Shown: positions 10,601-18,825 of the stretch, piece after piece
Position numbering within the stretch: position 1 is the stretch's first letter
Layout: every line of letters begins with the position of its first letter
Source of the DNA: Planctomycetota bacterium
Lineage (GTDB): Bacteria; Planctomycetota; Planctomycetia; Pirellulales; Pirellulaceae
NCBI GenBank assembly: GCA_029259935.1
Contig: JAJDEH010000008.1
Span: 1-51,291, forward strand
DNA: 51,291 bases
Direction: 5' to 3'
Notes under the pieces: generated by a model
Seen by the model: the letters and a program-made list of their open reading frames with translations, nothing else
Told to the model about the DNA's origin: nothing
Databases searched by the model: none
Position numbers and translations under genes: made by a program

Positions 10601-12339
10601 TACTCGGTCGAATTCTGTAGTTTGCTCGTTCCTTGATAAGGTGGATTGCCGACAACGAGATCGTACGTGTCCTCGCGCACGAGACGTACAAAGCGTACAC
10701 CCGCCGCCAACTGCTCACCGTGCAGTCGCAGCCCCAGTTCCTGGGCACTAGTATGCTGGCTCAGAAATGCTTCCAGCGCGGAGAGTACGTTGAACTGCAT
10801 TCGTTCCTTGGGGAAAGAGAACTTCTTTTGCTCGATGTGGCCGTCGGGAAACAAGTTCAGCTGTTGGACGTTCTCGTCCCAGTTCAATGATCGCTCATGT
10901 TCCGTGATCGCCTCTTCAATTGCCTCGTCTATCTTCAGCAAACTCCCAAGATGGTCGGCACCACGAAGGGCGTCGATAATCTGATTGGTTAGGTTCGCTG
11001 GAATGCCCGTCTCATCCTCCACTGCCTGCCGAAGTTCGACGAGTGCCGGGTCGTTGTCGGGTAAACTGGCGATTCCCAGATTGGACGCTACCAGATTCAA
11101 CTGACGAGGCTGAGCCTCCGCGCACACCTGCTGAGCCTTCAGCCAAAGCGCCGCGGCAGCAATCTGCACCGCTCGCGGATCGAGATCGACCCCGTGAAGG
11201 TTGTGTTCGAGAATGCACTCGACAATCGCCACGTCTGACCAACGTTCGTCGTCCGTTTCGCCTCGATGTCGAGCCTCTTCCTTGTACAGCGGTACCAGCA
11301 GGTCAAACGCGACGACCAAAAAGTGGCCGGAACCAACGGCCGGGTCGAGAATCTTCAAATCACGAACGCTCTCCGGCGCGTGATTGATGGCGTCATCCGG
11401 GATCGGCTGCGGAACGTAGTACGCGCAGCGACGCTCCGCATCGGTCTCCAGTGGCATCAACTCCGTTTGCGCAACCTCGCCCGCATCTCGCTTGGCTCGC
11501 CATTCTACACGCCGCTGTTCAAGCCGCTCCAGCGTGCCGTCAGATTCGACTTCCGGCGTCCAGCCGTGCTTTTGGCACATTGCCAGCCACAGAGGACCGA
11601 GACTGTTCTGCAGGAGCCAGTCGACCATGTACCGCTCGGTAAACATTTGTGTCTTACTGGCGATTTCGTGCGGCTCGATCTTGCCACCATCGTTGGTTTT
11701 GGCATCCAGTGCTTCACGTTCCGGGTCGTTCCAATACTGGTAGATCCAGCCCAGCGTCATGTCGTCGGTCCAGCACGTCGCCAGTTCCGGATCATCAAAC
11801 GCTTCGACAACGGCGCGGATCGTTGCCGAAGGGACGGGAATCAGATCGGCGATGCCGGCCGAACCGTACAAACCAGGCAAGTCTTTTGCCAGATCCTCGA
11901 AGATGAGCTGCAGGAGATATGTGTAACCTTCGCTGTCGTCACTGCGGACCAGAGCAGGTGCGAGTTCCCGAAAGTCCTTATAGCCGCGGCTGTTCCAACC
12001 GCCAGTTACAACCACCGGCTTGCGTAAGCCTGTCGCTTCCATGAATCGGAGAATGACCAACCGATTTAGAAGCGTGTAAGCCGCCTGCTTTTCCGCATCG
12101 CGTCGAAAATCGTCCTTGTCACGTTTCTTTTTGCCGGTCTCGGCCCGAATCTGTTCGGCCAGCCAATCCTCCAGCCGCTTTCGCTTCGCGCTTCTCGCAA
12201 CATTCAGCTTTGTGTCACGCGTGCGAACACTGAGGCGATACTCGCGATCGGTCGCTTCGTGCAATTCTGTTTGCAGTCGCTCTCGCAACGCACGAATCGT
12301 TCTGGCTAGTTTGCCTTTGGCTTCGGAAGTCATTGGCAT
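7648..12339 (-). CDS. pglX: BREX adenine-specific DNA methyltransferase PglX with C-terminal repeat module
   Basis: A 1563-residue N6-adenine methyltransferase that marks host DNA in BREX. The SAM-binding motif DPAVGSGHF is at 332-340 and the catalytic NPPY at 565-568; target-recognition regions should lie between about 600 and 1200. From about residue 1250 the protein carries four tandem units of 69-80 residues (starts near 1250, 1330, 1399 and 1473), each with a GLW..(V/I/L)P..CWELE core, an FR segment, a D/E-rich stretch and a helix with P..AL; the first unit is the most diverged. The last 25 residues are Lys/Arg/Ala-rich and probably disordered. A strong ribosome-binding site (AGGAGGT) lies 7 bases before the ATG, in the 12-base gap after brxC. 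Nothing in the methyltransferase core looks damaged. Confidence 0.93.
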   Translation of the reverse strand: MPMTSEAKGKLARTIRALRERLQTELHEATDREYRLSVRTRDTKLNVARSAKRKRLEDWLAEQIRAETGKKKRDKDDFRRDAEKQAAYTLLNRLVILRFMEATGLRKPVVVTGGWNSRGYKDFRELAPALVRSDDSEGYTYLLQLIFEDLAKDLPGLYGSAGIADLIPVPSATIRAVVEAFDDPELATCWTDDMTLGWIYQYWNDPEREALDAKTNDGGKIEPHEIASKTQMFTERYMVDWLLQNSLGPLWLAMCQKHGWTPEVESDGTLERLEQRRVEWRAKRDAGEVAQTELMPLETDAERRCAYYVPQPIPDDAINHAPESVRDLKILDPAVGSGHFLVVAFDLLVPLYKEEARHRGETDDERWSDVAIVECILEHNLHGVDLDPRAVQIAAAALWLKAQQVCAEAQPRQLNLVASNLGIASLPDNDPALVELRQAVEDETGIPANLTNQIIDALRGADHLGSLLKIDEAIEEAITEHERSLNWDENVQQLNLFPDGHIEQKKFSFPKERMQFNVLSALEAFLSQHTSAQELGLRLHGEQLAAGVRFVRLVREDTYDLVVGNPPYQGTSKLQNSTEYKSIYPEGTTDLFAGMTIRSLELLRASGTCAFIALSNWMFIKSFLEFRAHVLSHHLYVLADLGKAAFSTGGTLISTACYVIRNASEDNATAVALRPNSPEEVQRDSKQPRRAAAALLLHRGRYNFTPVALKVVPEWPVIYWWPKEFLERYDAAPKLAETCPARSTQGLYNNTRFTRRPHEVAHRTIRTIPDARATSRRWAPFVDGSAGAIWFEPLRQVANWGVFGLEPKCYATALTKTDVFRYANEQFFFRQGSLAFATIGSAFNARAIVHVGIFGNKGRSLFPDSVEKTLCALNSRVSQEIMASLNPTIDFTVGGVNRLALFPIASSSQIVETIRSAFHTHESHREPAFEFVGPGPSSWLYTQGWGQRAIDRPDGEPLPSFDPVCDAEPAANHISFAVGVALGRFGSDEEGILDPIQDDLSRSLNHGILFLDGTLTDDDDRDSLGHRAAGIIRETWSEFGARIDQRRAIREWLRERFFRDVHRQMYENRPIHWPLSSASRTFVAWVSIHRWNDQTLRVLLADHLQPTLTRLDGEIDDLNAARGTAEKNAARDVEQRYDDVKGWREELVEFIQVVEQCADKGPAPSDPKKLEREVDARYIPDLDDGVMINSAALWPLLEPQWKDPKKWWKELVAAKGKRDYDWSHLAMRYWPTRVDEKCQTDPSLGVAHGCFWKYHPARAWAWELRLQDEIGPDFRIEEASYLGDGGDEEHRDAYIAANPEEALETVAKEVKRRAKKQGPSFTEMHLLEPNLWSQVPAQCWELELVTSGKQEVDFRLHAPDSDESRDELLHEQPQRALGIVEVEICRRGRMSELRLIDSGLWITIPADCWKLERRIARLNDAPFRLVDPDEESAREVFVRDHPADALQILKEDIEARRPTHKRPLLEITIPDAGLWSALPDECWELEMSVIKTQKDDFRIVSPDETTARTAYENENPEKVRERKASVARLSFGDDDSDTRPNQRKKTAKKRAAKKKSSASEAKG

Positions 12340-12351
12340 GGCGTTGACCTC

Positions 12352-15338
12352 CTAAAGCAAGCGGATGCGCTGGCCGCTGTGAAGCTGTTCCAGCAAGCGT
12401 TCGCGGATTTCTTGGACAAGTGCCTCGACGTCTTCTTCAGTCTTGATCTCGCGATTGTGCAGAGACAAGTCCAGCGGCACGATCATGGGATCTGGGCCTT
12501 CGCTCAGATAGCCATCCAGCAACTCGTTGGCCTTTCGCTCACCGTCGTGCAATCGGACGATAAACGGTTCTTTCAAGGCACGAAGTTTGGGAGCTATGGC
12601 GTCGGGCGTTGTATCTGTCGTTGAATCATTGATGGGGCGAAGTACGTTGTGCGTCTTGTCGGTTGGCAGTGTGCTGAAGCCGTCACGCATGGTCACTCTT
12701 GCTCGCGCCTGCTCAGATTCTTGTTCTTGCCATTCAAGCAACCGCTTTCGTTCGGCGGAATAGGCGTCGCGAACGGTTTCAAGATCGGGTTTCAGTCCAC
12801 CGGCATCGACCCACGGACGCGACGATTTCAGTTGTTCTGCGATCCGGTCAGCCGCTTCGATGGTGTCACCGTCCGTTGCATCGACCTCACGAAGCTGAGC
12901 CGCGTGGTTGTGGAAAACATCGTCGGCACTTCGAAGCAATTGGACCGCATCCTCGGTCAGCTCAGCCCCAAAGCGGTTGAGCATTTTCACACCGTCAACC
13001 AAGGCTTCGAGCTGCTTCTTGACACGTTGAACGGTCGGCGCCGTCTGTCTGACCTTAGCGAGGCACGTTTCCAAGGCTCCGTTCAATCGCTCCAATTCGT
13101 TTGGAGTGTCGCGGTCGCCGGGCAATCGGTCGTAGCTGCGAATCACATCTCGCAGTTTCGCGGCCACGTTGGGAAAATGCTTTTGCACTGCGTCGGCGAT
13201 GGCGTTGTCGTCACGGTCCAACGGCTCCGCCAGTTGTTCATCAAAGAACTTGCAGATGCGGGCTCGGGCCGTGACCCCAATGTCGTCGTCACCTGCCGGA
13301 ATAATCTGTGATTTCTTGAAGCTGGTTACTTTGTCGAACACTTCGCGAACGCCGGCATCTCGAACGGCAGTGATTTCAACGCCGTCGCTGTCCTCGATCT
13401 TTATCTTGCTGCCCCGCAACAGCCCGAGCACGCATGCTTTGATAACTTCCGATTGATACGCGTAGGGCGGCCCGCCGAACTTCGATAACAGATTAGCACC
13501 ACTGGCTCCGTCTTCGGATTCGATGTAGTCGCGAACGCGGACGGGAATCACTCCGCTGCAAGTGGGTTGGTATTTGCCCGAATCGAGTTCCAGGATACCC
13601 AGTTCTTCTTTCAGAAACTTCGTCGATGGCCCGGTTAGTTCGGTCAGCAGCAATTGGTCCAGCTCGGAGGGCTGGATGGTGATTGGATCGAAGTGCTCGA
13701 ACAGAATTGGCAGGATTCGCTCGGCGGCTTTCAAGATGGCTATCGAGAACTTGCCGCCAAAGTCGTCCGGTTTGTAAGGCTTGCTGCGAAAGTATAGTGT
13801 GCCCGCCATCCAGGCTGCTTCCACCTCGTCCTGAATCTCGACTTCGAGGGTTTCCGCTCTGACCTCTTCAGACTGAAGCAAGATCTTACGAGGTTCGCTC
13901 AACGAGTCCTTTCGGGCACTGAACTTCTTGACCATGCCTCGCGACTTTGCCAGGGCACGGGCACGGTCGGTGAGTTCCTCAACTTCGCCACAGACCCAGA
14001 GCAGTCGGACTCTCAGATTTGTTTCGTTACTGCGATCAATCCAGACGCTATCGCCTCGCTCGTCAGGTTGCACAAAACGAAAGTCGACGCGTGCAACTGC
14101 ATCATCCTTTGGATTGATGAGTTTCTCGTCCGCCATGCCTCGTCCGTCAGAAAACAATGCGGCCCACGGGAATGGGCGTTTCTTATACGACGGCTTTTCC
14201 GGCTTTTCCATCACCATGCGGATCGCGTCGCGAACGATCTCACTGACACTTTCACGTGAGGCACGAATCCCCTGTTTTTCCCGTTCCCATTCTTCGCCGG
14301 CTGTCGACTGGATGCGGTATCCCTGCTTCTCGGAATAGGCGAGCAGGTTTTCGCGGCGAAGTTCTTCCAATGCGTCTGTCACTTGGTTGACGTGATTGCC
14401 GCGGTCCATCTGATCGTACAGACATTGGGCGACCAGTTTGGCGTCAGTCGGGCGGGCATCCTGAATCAGTTCCAACAACGCGACCGCCTTGGCAGCCCGT
14501 TGCTGCATCGGGTCTTTGTCCGCCGTCGCGTTGAGAATGCGGGCCATGCTCGATTGGGTGTCCGAATCGAGTGCCGTCTTTTGAATCTCGTAGATCATGT
14601 CGAGTGTGATGAGGCTGCCGACGGGTAGGTCGGCGAGCTTCTGATCGCGGAACAACTCGCCAAGCAACTGAAGCAGGCCGCGAATCGCCTGGTCATCACC
14701 CTGGGCGCGAGCGGAGCGGATTCGCATCGCGCTGGTGATTTGCAGCAGCAAATCAATCTGGCCCGGTAACAGTGGATAGACCTCAACAAACTCGTCTGCC
14801 GAAACGTCTTCACAGCCGTAGGCGAACAGCTTGAGATCGGGACGGTGTTTGTCGAAGCGATTGCGAAGTTCTTTTTCACCTTCGCGAGTCTTTTGAAGGA
14901 GTCGCCGATGCACAACGTCGCGAATGTTCGTGGCCGCCAGGTGAACTCGGAGTTGCGGTGGAAATCGGTCTTTGGCCCACACAAGGAATTCGTCGCCAGC
15001 TTCTTCGTCGATCTTTTGTTGACCGAGTGAGAGCAACCACGCTTTGCCTTTCAGTTGACTCCCCAACTCGGACGCGAACGCTCGAAGTCGATCTACACGG
15101 TTCTCGTTCGAGAGGACATACTGCGAGACTTCGTCAACCACGATGAACAGCGTTCCGTTAGTTTTTCGGAAACGAATCATCTCACTGATGGCGGTAACGG
15201 CTTCCGCCGGCGAATCGGAGATGGTCGTACCGGCGCGGCTGTCGATCCAGCTCATCGGTTCGATGTATCGGTCCTTGTCGAAGTGATGCAGGATCTCTGA
15301 GAAGGTATCCTCAGCAAACGCAGCCTCTCTCGCTCTCC
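12352..15338 (-). CDS. brxC: BrxC, C-terminal part after a frameshift
   Basis: About 995 residues that continue BrxC from the frameshift at 15324-15340. The first true BrxC residues in this frame are REAAFAEDTFSEILHHFDKD; the ATG at 15399 lies upstream of these in a frame that makes unrelated sequence, so it is not a natural start. The part includes Walker-B-like FIVVDEVSQYVL and a long helical, coiled-coil-rich C-terminal half, as in BrxC/PglY ATPases of about 1200 residues. Joined to the N-terminal part with two bases restored, the whole would be about 1207 residues. Without slippage or internal initiation this part is not made. It ends 12 bases before pglX. Confidence 0.85.
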
Positions 15339-15973
15339 CACGGATGGCCGATCTGTTGGGAGACATCGAGGAAACGCTCCCACTCGCCAGCTTGTTCAAG
15401 CTTTAGCTCGAAATCGGCGACAAGGTGGTTGCTGCAGTAGCCCAGACGCTTTTGCAGCTGCCTGACGGACGCCGAGTGTATATGCTCGTTGTCGCGAGCG
15501 AATCCACCAATGTCGAATACGACCGCGAACGGTTCTTCGATCTTCTGACGGAGATTCTTCCATGCCTCGCGAAACTCTTCAGCACGGTCGGACATGTCGC
15601 GGCTAAGAAGTGAGTCTGCCAGCGATTTTCCACTTGGCAGTTCCACGCCGTCCAAGGCGAGTCCGAGCAACTTTGCGAAACTCGACTTACCAGATCCGTA
15701 GAAGCCCGAAATCCAAGCAGTAGGTAACGATGGCCCACCGGGTTTGTCGCACTCCTTGGCAATTGCTGTGAGCAGGCGGACGTATTGTTCATGGATTCCG
15801 TCAGGGACGCGTTTGTAATTCGGATGCTCTTTTTTCCAGCCGCCCGTGATGATGTATTCCGAGACTTCGCTCTCGACCTTGGCGGGGCTTTGCTCGTGGA
15901 AGTAGACGACCGGCGGTATGTCGCGAGTGACATCCTGCTGAAAGAGCTGGCGAATTAACATGGTTGTGCTCAT
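15311..15973 (-). CDS. brxC: BrxC ATPase, N-terminal part before a frameshift
   Basis: BrxC/PglY is the large ATPase of BREX. This 220-residue open frame holds its N-terminus with the P-loop GFYGSGKS at 90-97 and the phrase SSFAKLLGLALDG. After GHPWE the frame runs into eleven or so unrelated residues and stops at 15311. The homologous protein continues in the next frame, so the true gene is 12352-15973 with a shift in the tract TGGGAGAGCGAGAGAGG (minus strand, 15340-15324). Restoring one lost GA unit would repair it. The start ATG shares one base with the brxB stop (TGATG), which shows coupled translation. Confidence 0.85.
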   Translation of the reverse strand: MSTTMLIRQLFQQDVTRDIPPVVYFHEQSPAKVESEVSEYIITGGWKKEHPNYKRVPDGIHEQYVRLLTAIAKECDKPGGPSLPTAWISGFYGSGKSSFAKLLGLALDGVELPSGKSLADSLLSRDMSDRAEEFREAWKNLRQKIEEPFAVVFDIGGFARDNEHIHSASVRQLQKRLGYCSNHLVADFELKLEQAGEWERFLDVSQQIGHPWESERGCVC

Positions 15974-16608
15974 CAGTAAATACGTGGTCGATAGTCGCTG
16001 TCGGGTTCGAGGACGCCCATAAACGAAAGTCCTTTGTCGCCTCGACGCTCACCGGGATACAGCAACACGACGGGGACGTGGTTGGTTCGACCATCAAGAT
16101 GACGGAGTAACGCTGAAGATCGAAAGAACGGATACAACGCACCGGCACGGCCAATGATGGCGAGCATGCGGTCCAGTTTGTCAGGATTCTCATCAGCGTA
16201 TTCGCAAATGATGCGGCTGCAGTCAGCGGCAATCCCGTCCGGTCCTTCGATCAGTGGAGCAAGCTTTCCTTGCAAGTACGTCAAGCCACGTTCAGTCGAC
16301 TTCGTTGACGTAGTCTTTTCACGTTCGATAACCCGTTCAATGAATTCGTCACCCTGAGCTCGAACGCGATCGAGCAACAACTCTTGCAAGCTGATGGTCA
16401 AAACCATCCAGCCGTTTGAGACCAGCTCGGTGTGGAGCTTTCTAACTTCCTGACGCAGCTTGAATTCTTCTTTCGGGTCGTACTGGACGATGGCAAAACG
16501 GTAATTCCGCATTGTGCTGATTCGTGGTCCATTCTCTTGAATCAAATCTTCGCGCAGGGCGTGAATTGCCTGCTGCAATCGCGTCTGGTGGAACAGGTCT
16601 GCGGTCAT
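15973..16608 (-). CDS. brxB: BREX protein BrxB
   Basis: A 211-residue protein of the DUF1788 (BrxB) family, a core BREX component of unproven function. I start it at MTADLFHQTRLQQAI (16608), because this ATG sits in an ATGA overlap with the brxA stop and has GGAGG six bases upstream; an in-frame start 18 codons earlier would lie deep in brxA and adds an untypical charged leader. The conserved features are the middle segment WMVLTISLQELLLDRV and the C-terminal half with VPVVLLYPGER...SFMG, usual in the family. It ends in a one-base overlap with brxC. Confidence 0.88.
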   Translation of the reverse strand: MTADLFHQTRLQQAIHALREDLIQENGPRISTMRNYRFAIVQYDPKEEFKLRQEVRKLHTELVSNGWMVLTISLQELLLDRVRAQGDEFIERVIEREKTTSTKSTERGLTYLQGKLAPLIEGPDGIAADCSRIICEYADENPDKLDRMLAIIGRAGALYPFFRSSALLRHLDGRTNHVPVVLLYPGERRGDKGLSFMGVLEPDSDYRPRIY

Positions 16609-17393
16609 ACCGTTCCTCCGATCTTCATTTCTGCGTTTGGCATCACCGTCGTCTCGGCCCATTCGCGCAATCCATCAAACTTCCAGCCAAATTCGACCAT
16701 GTCACCCTGTTTGCGGAATCGGAGCCCCGATAACTTTCGGAGACGGCTTTCCAGTTCTGGGCCAGCGAGTCCGACCGAAGCGACGTAAGGGTTGTCGGTT
16801 AGGGTGCCCGCGAACTGCACGCCTCGAAGCAGGTAATAGAGGTAGGTGAGCGCGTCATCGCCAACACGAGGACACTTTAACTGTCGAGGATCGCGGCTGC
16901 CTTCTAAGAGGCCGGCCATTGAAGCAGAGTAGAGAAGCTTGCGTGAGAACTGGATTCGCGTTGATACCGTCCATTTGTCCGGAGCACGCTGGTCTATCCA
17001 GCGTACGACGAGGTCTCTCCTAATCTTGGTTCGACCGCTTTGTAGACGGGCAACAAGATAGTCGCCCGTGAACTCGCGATAAAGGCGATCGGCAAGCTGC
17101 ATATGCCAGTGACAAATAATCCGTCGCGTTGCAGGCTCCATGTCGGCCCAAGCGTGGAGAACCTGCAGCGACGGTGGAAATTGGTCGAATCGCTCTCGGA
17201 AGTTTGTCACCAGGACTTCGACCCGCGACATACTACGGGCGCCGAACCAGAACTCACTGAATGCAGCTTCTGCTGTCTCCGGAGAAGCTGCTCCATCAAC
17301 GCGCTGCCAATACTCACGTGAGTGTTCAATTTCGATTGAACACCTGAGCAGATGCGTGTGATATTTTACGGCTTCCGAAGGACGATCCATCAT
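16605..17393 (-). CDS. brxA: BREX protein BrxA
   Basis: A 262-residue protein of the DUF1819 (BrxA) family. In the family this is a compact, helical, DNA-binding protein. Characteristic segments are the FWFGARS near residue 45, the region around HAWADMEPATRRIICHWHMQ, and ALTYLYYLLRGVQF. I choose the ATG at 17393 (ATGATG follows, so 17390 is also possible): it overlaps the brxE stop as ATGA and has GGAGG five bases upstream. A longer frame from 17555 would overlap brxE widely and is not credible. It ends in an ATGA overlap with brxB. Confidence 0.85.
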   Translation of the reverse strand: MMDRPSEAVKYHTHLLRCSIEIEHSREYWQRVDGAASPETAEAAFSEFWFGARSMSRVEVLVTNFRERFDQFPPSLQVLHAWADMEPATRRIICHWHMQLADRLYREFTGDYLVARLQSGRTKIRRDLVVRWIDQRAPDKWTVSTRIQFSRKLLYSASMAGLLEGSRDPRQLKCPRVGDDALTYLYYLLRGVQFAGTLTDNPYVASVGLAGPELESRLRKLSGLRFRKQGDMVEFGWKFDGLREWAETTVMPNAEMKIGGTV

Positions 17394-17977
17394 TGTGTCC
17401 TCCGGTAATGCGGCAACGGATATGTCGCGGACAACGGTCGGCAACCAGCTACGAGATGGTCGACGGTCAGTTCCACTGACTCCGGTACTCTTCCCTTCAG
17501 GCGGCGGCCAATTGGGACCTTCGTGAAGTCTACCGAACCATGACCTTCCAGCCATTCCGCGAAGCTCTCAGCATTCCACTCGTCGGTAACAACATCACGA
17601 AGTGGAGGCAAAGCACCTATTGGCGTCGAGCCGGAACGTTTCAGTTCCATCAGACGCTCATCGACGCGTTCGTCGATTTCAAAACCGAGACAATAAAGGG
17701 AGAGGATTCGGTCAGCGTCGTGATCTTGTTCGCGGAGCTCCGCATCGCGGCGCCGTGCGGCTTCACGCATTGCCTGAAAGATGGCCCACTCCCAACTGTT
17801 TGGCAGTAGGCGACGAAAATAGTCTTCGCCGCCAAATTCGCTCTTGAGATCTGTGCGCCACCAGCCAAGGCGTGGTTCTTCTCCGCCTTCGCCGGCCCAC
17901 GCAATCGCAAGTTGCGCAGTTAGCAGCGAGTCGATTACTGACTGCGGTATCGGTGTTTGGACTTCCGTTTCAGTCAC
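17390..17977 (-). CDS. brxE: BREX type 6 protein BrxE
   Basis: A 195-residue protein that starts with GTG, 18 bases after the HTH gene, with only a weak purine stretch (AAAGAGA) before it. Its features (QLAIAWAGEGG..PRLGWWRTDL, a FGGEDYFRRLLP segment, and an acidic middle) match BrxE, the component specific to BREX type 6. It occupies the expected first position of the type 6 order brxE-A-B-C-pglX-pglZ-brxD-brxHI, and this supports the subtype call. No catalytic motif is visible and its function is not known. Confidence 0.82.
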   Translation of the reverse strand: MTETEVQTPIPQSVIDSLLTAQLAIAWAGEGGEEPRLGWWRTDLKSEFGGEDYFRRLLPNSWEWAIFQAMREAARRRDAELREQDHDADRILSLYCLGFEIDERVDERLMELKRSGSTPIGALPPLRDVVTDEWNAESFAEWLEGHGSVDFTKVPIGRRLKGRVPESVELTVDHLVAGCRPLSATYPLPHYRRTQ

Positions 17978-17995
17978 GGAATCTCTTTCTTGGAT

Positions 17996-18208
17996 TTAGC
18001 GTGGCTTCTTTGCTCTCTTTACGGACGACTTCTCGGCGGTTCGAAGCAACGCTTCGAGGTCAGTCTGCTTGTACAAGCGGTAGTTGTTGATCGGGTGTCG
18101 ATGTTCGACGATTTTCCCCTCTCTCCCCCAGTTCCGAAGCGTGTTTCGAGAGACTCCAAGAAACTCGGCTGCCTCGGTGATCTGCAGGTACTCGTCTAGC
18201 TTAGGCAT
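17996..18208 (-). CDS. small MerR-like helix-turn-helix DNA-binding protein
   Basis: A 70-residue protein that is almost wholly one winged-helix domain of the MerR/excisionase type: ITEAAEFLGVSRNTLRNWGREG (about 10-31) is the HTH, and HRHPINNYRLYKQTDLEALL is the wing and following helix. The tail is Lys-rich. It is the first gene of the BREX operon, 18 bases ahead of brxE, and has no effector-binding domain. I infer that it is the operon's own transcription regulator; phased TTGGT repeats just upstream are a plausible binding site. An excisionase role is an alternative because an island border lies 430 bases away. Confidence 0.8.
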   Translation of the reverse strand: MPKLDEYLQITEAAEFLGVSRNTLRNWGREGKIVEHRHPINNYRLYKQTDLEALLRTAEKSSVKRAKKPR

Positions 18209-18233
18209 ATCGAAGATCCGTCAGTGCCCTCGC

Positions 18234-18275
18234 GCCAATTGGCTGTAAACCAATAATGTACCAAACCTTACCAAC
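18234..18275 (-). promoter_or_regulatory. phased TTGGT direct repeats upstream of the BREX operon (candidate operator)
   Basis: On the minus strand TTGGT occurs three times at 18274-18270, 18264-18260 and 18253-18249, spaced 10 and 11 bases, about one helical turn. A reversed copy (CCAA) and another TTGG follow at about 18245-18236. The array lies 28-66 bases upstream of the HTH start codon at 18208. Phased repeats of this sort often bind a regulator on one DNA face. No confident -35/-10 pair was found, so the promoter itself is not located. Confidence 0.4.
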
Positions 18276-18421
18276 GCCGGGCAGTGTGTGCGGGTCGCCA
18301 ACGATTCGTGAAATCACGCCGGTTGGCAACGGTTAGTTTCTTTGCGGATTCGTCGGAATTGTGGTATCCGAACGAGTGCCCTTTCTCGCACGCTTCCTCT
18401 TCGCTTCAAACGAGTAGTTGC

Positions 18422-18688
18422 TTAACGACGCACCGGTTGCACGCCCGTTTCCTTCGCATCATGGAAGCCCTCTGATTCGGTCAGTAGTTGAGCCAGTCGC
18501 CGGCATTCATCTGGCGTCAAGTTGGCCGCGAGATGATCCTTGATTTGCTCCAAATCCCGTTCGCTGGTGCAAACCCTGGTGCAAACGGAATCATTGGTCT
18601 GCGTAAGCTGTTGTGAATTAGTAGCTTGCGATTGATGACTTGTGCGTTCGGGACGCAGAGGTCGCTGGTTCGAATCCAGTCGCCCCGA
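18422..18688 (-). pseudogene. detached C-terminal tail of a tyrosine integrase (probable)
   Basis: An open minus-strand frame of 88 codons from a stop at 18689-18691 to a TAA at 18422, with no start codon and no usable upstream gene. Its first 16 residues (SGRLDSNQRPLRPERT) are the antisense reading of the tRNA-Pro fragment; this RLDSNQRPL phrase is typical of integrase C-termini that read through a tRNA attachment site. Next come TNDSVCTRVCTSERD and a helical end, which resemble tails of planctomycete tyrosine integrases. I infer that in the excised circle the integrase gene read across attP into this tail, and that integration cut it off. The catalytic body is not in the window. Confidence 0.5.
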
Positions 18689-18689
18689 C
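18643..18689 (+). other. 3' half of tRNA-Pro(CGG): attachment-site copy at the island border
   Basis: The sequence contains the anticodon loop TTCGGGA (18647-18653, anticodon CGG), the T arm GCTGG-TTCGAAT-CCAGT (18664-18680) and the 3' acceptor strand CGCCCCG plus AC. The outer base pair of the anticodon stem already fails at 18642, and no CGGGGCG acceptor 5' strand or D arm precedes it. It is therefore a 47-base fragment, not a gene. Such fragments are left at the far end of elements that integrate into the 3' end of a tRNA gene. The orientation puts the intact tRNA and the element to the left, which fits the BREX island. Confidence 0.75.
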
Positions 18690-18825
18690 TATTCTTAGAA
18701 ACAAGCCGTTCGGTTTTGGAACGGACGCCAGTTGACCAGCAACTGCAATCGCTGAGGACCCTCGTCCAGCAGTTGCTACAGGATGAGGTGGTGCCCGCTC
18801 TCGCTGGCGAGGTGGGGCATCGGGG
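18690..18825. other. chromosomal flank right of the island border, no confident feature
   Basis: Between the tRNA fragment and the nitrilase-family gene I see no gene or terminator. A plus-strand frame ending at 18829 gives a short heptad-like stretch (QLQSLRTLVQQLLQ) that could be the remnant of a coiled-coil protein, but it reads through the tRNA fragment and has no start of its own. Together with 18209-18642 this makes a gene-poor stretch of about 600 bases. Confidence 0.4.

Noticed and set aside
15339..15399. ATG at 15399 as the start of a separate 1015-residue gene
   Set aside because: The first 20 residues are the wrong frame of brxC; homology of the two parts is continuous across the GA tract.
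18643..18689. An intact tRNA-Pro gene
   Set aside because: The D arm and acceptor 5' strand are missing and the anticodon stem breaks at 18642.
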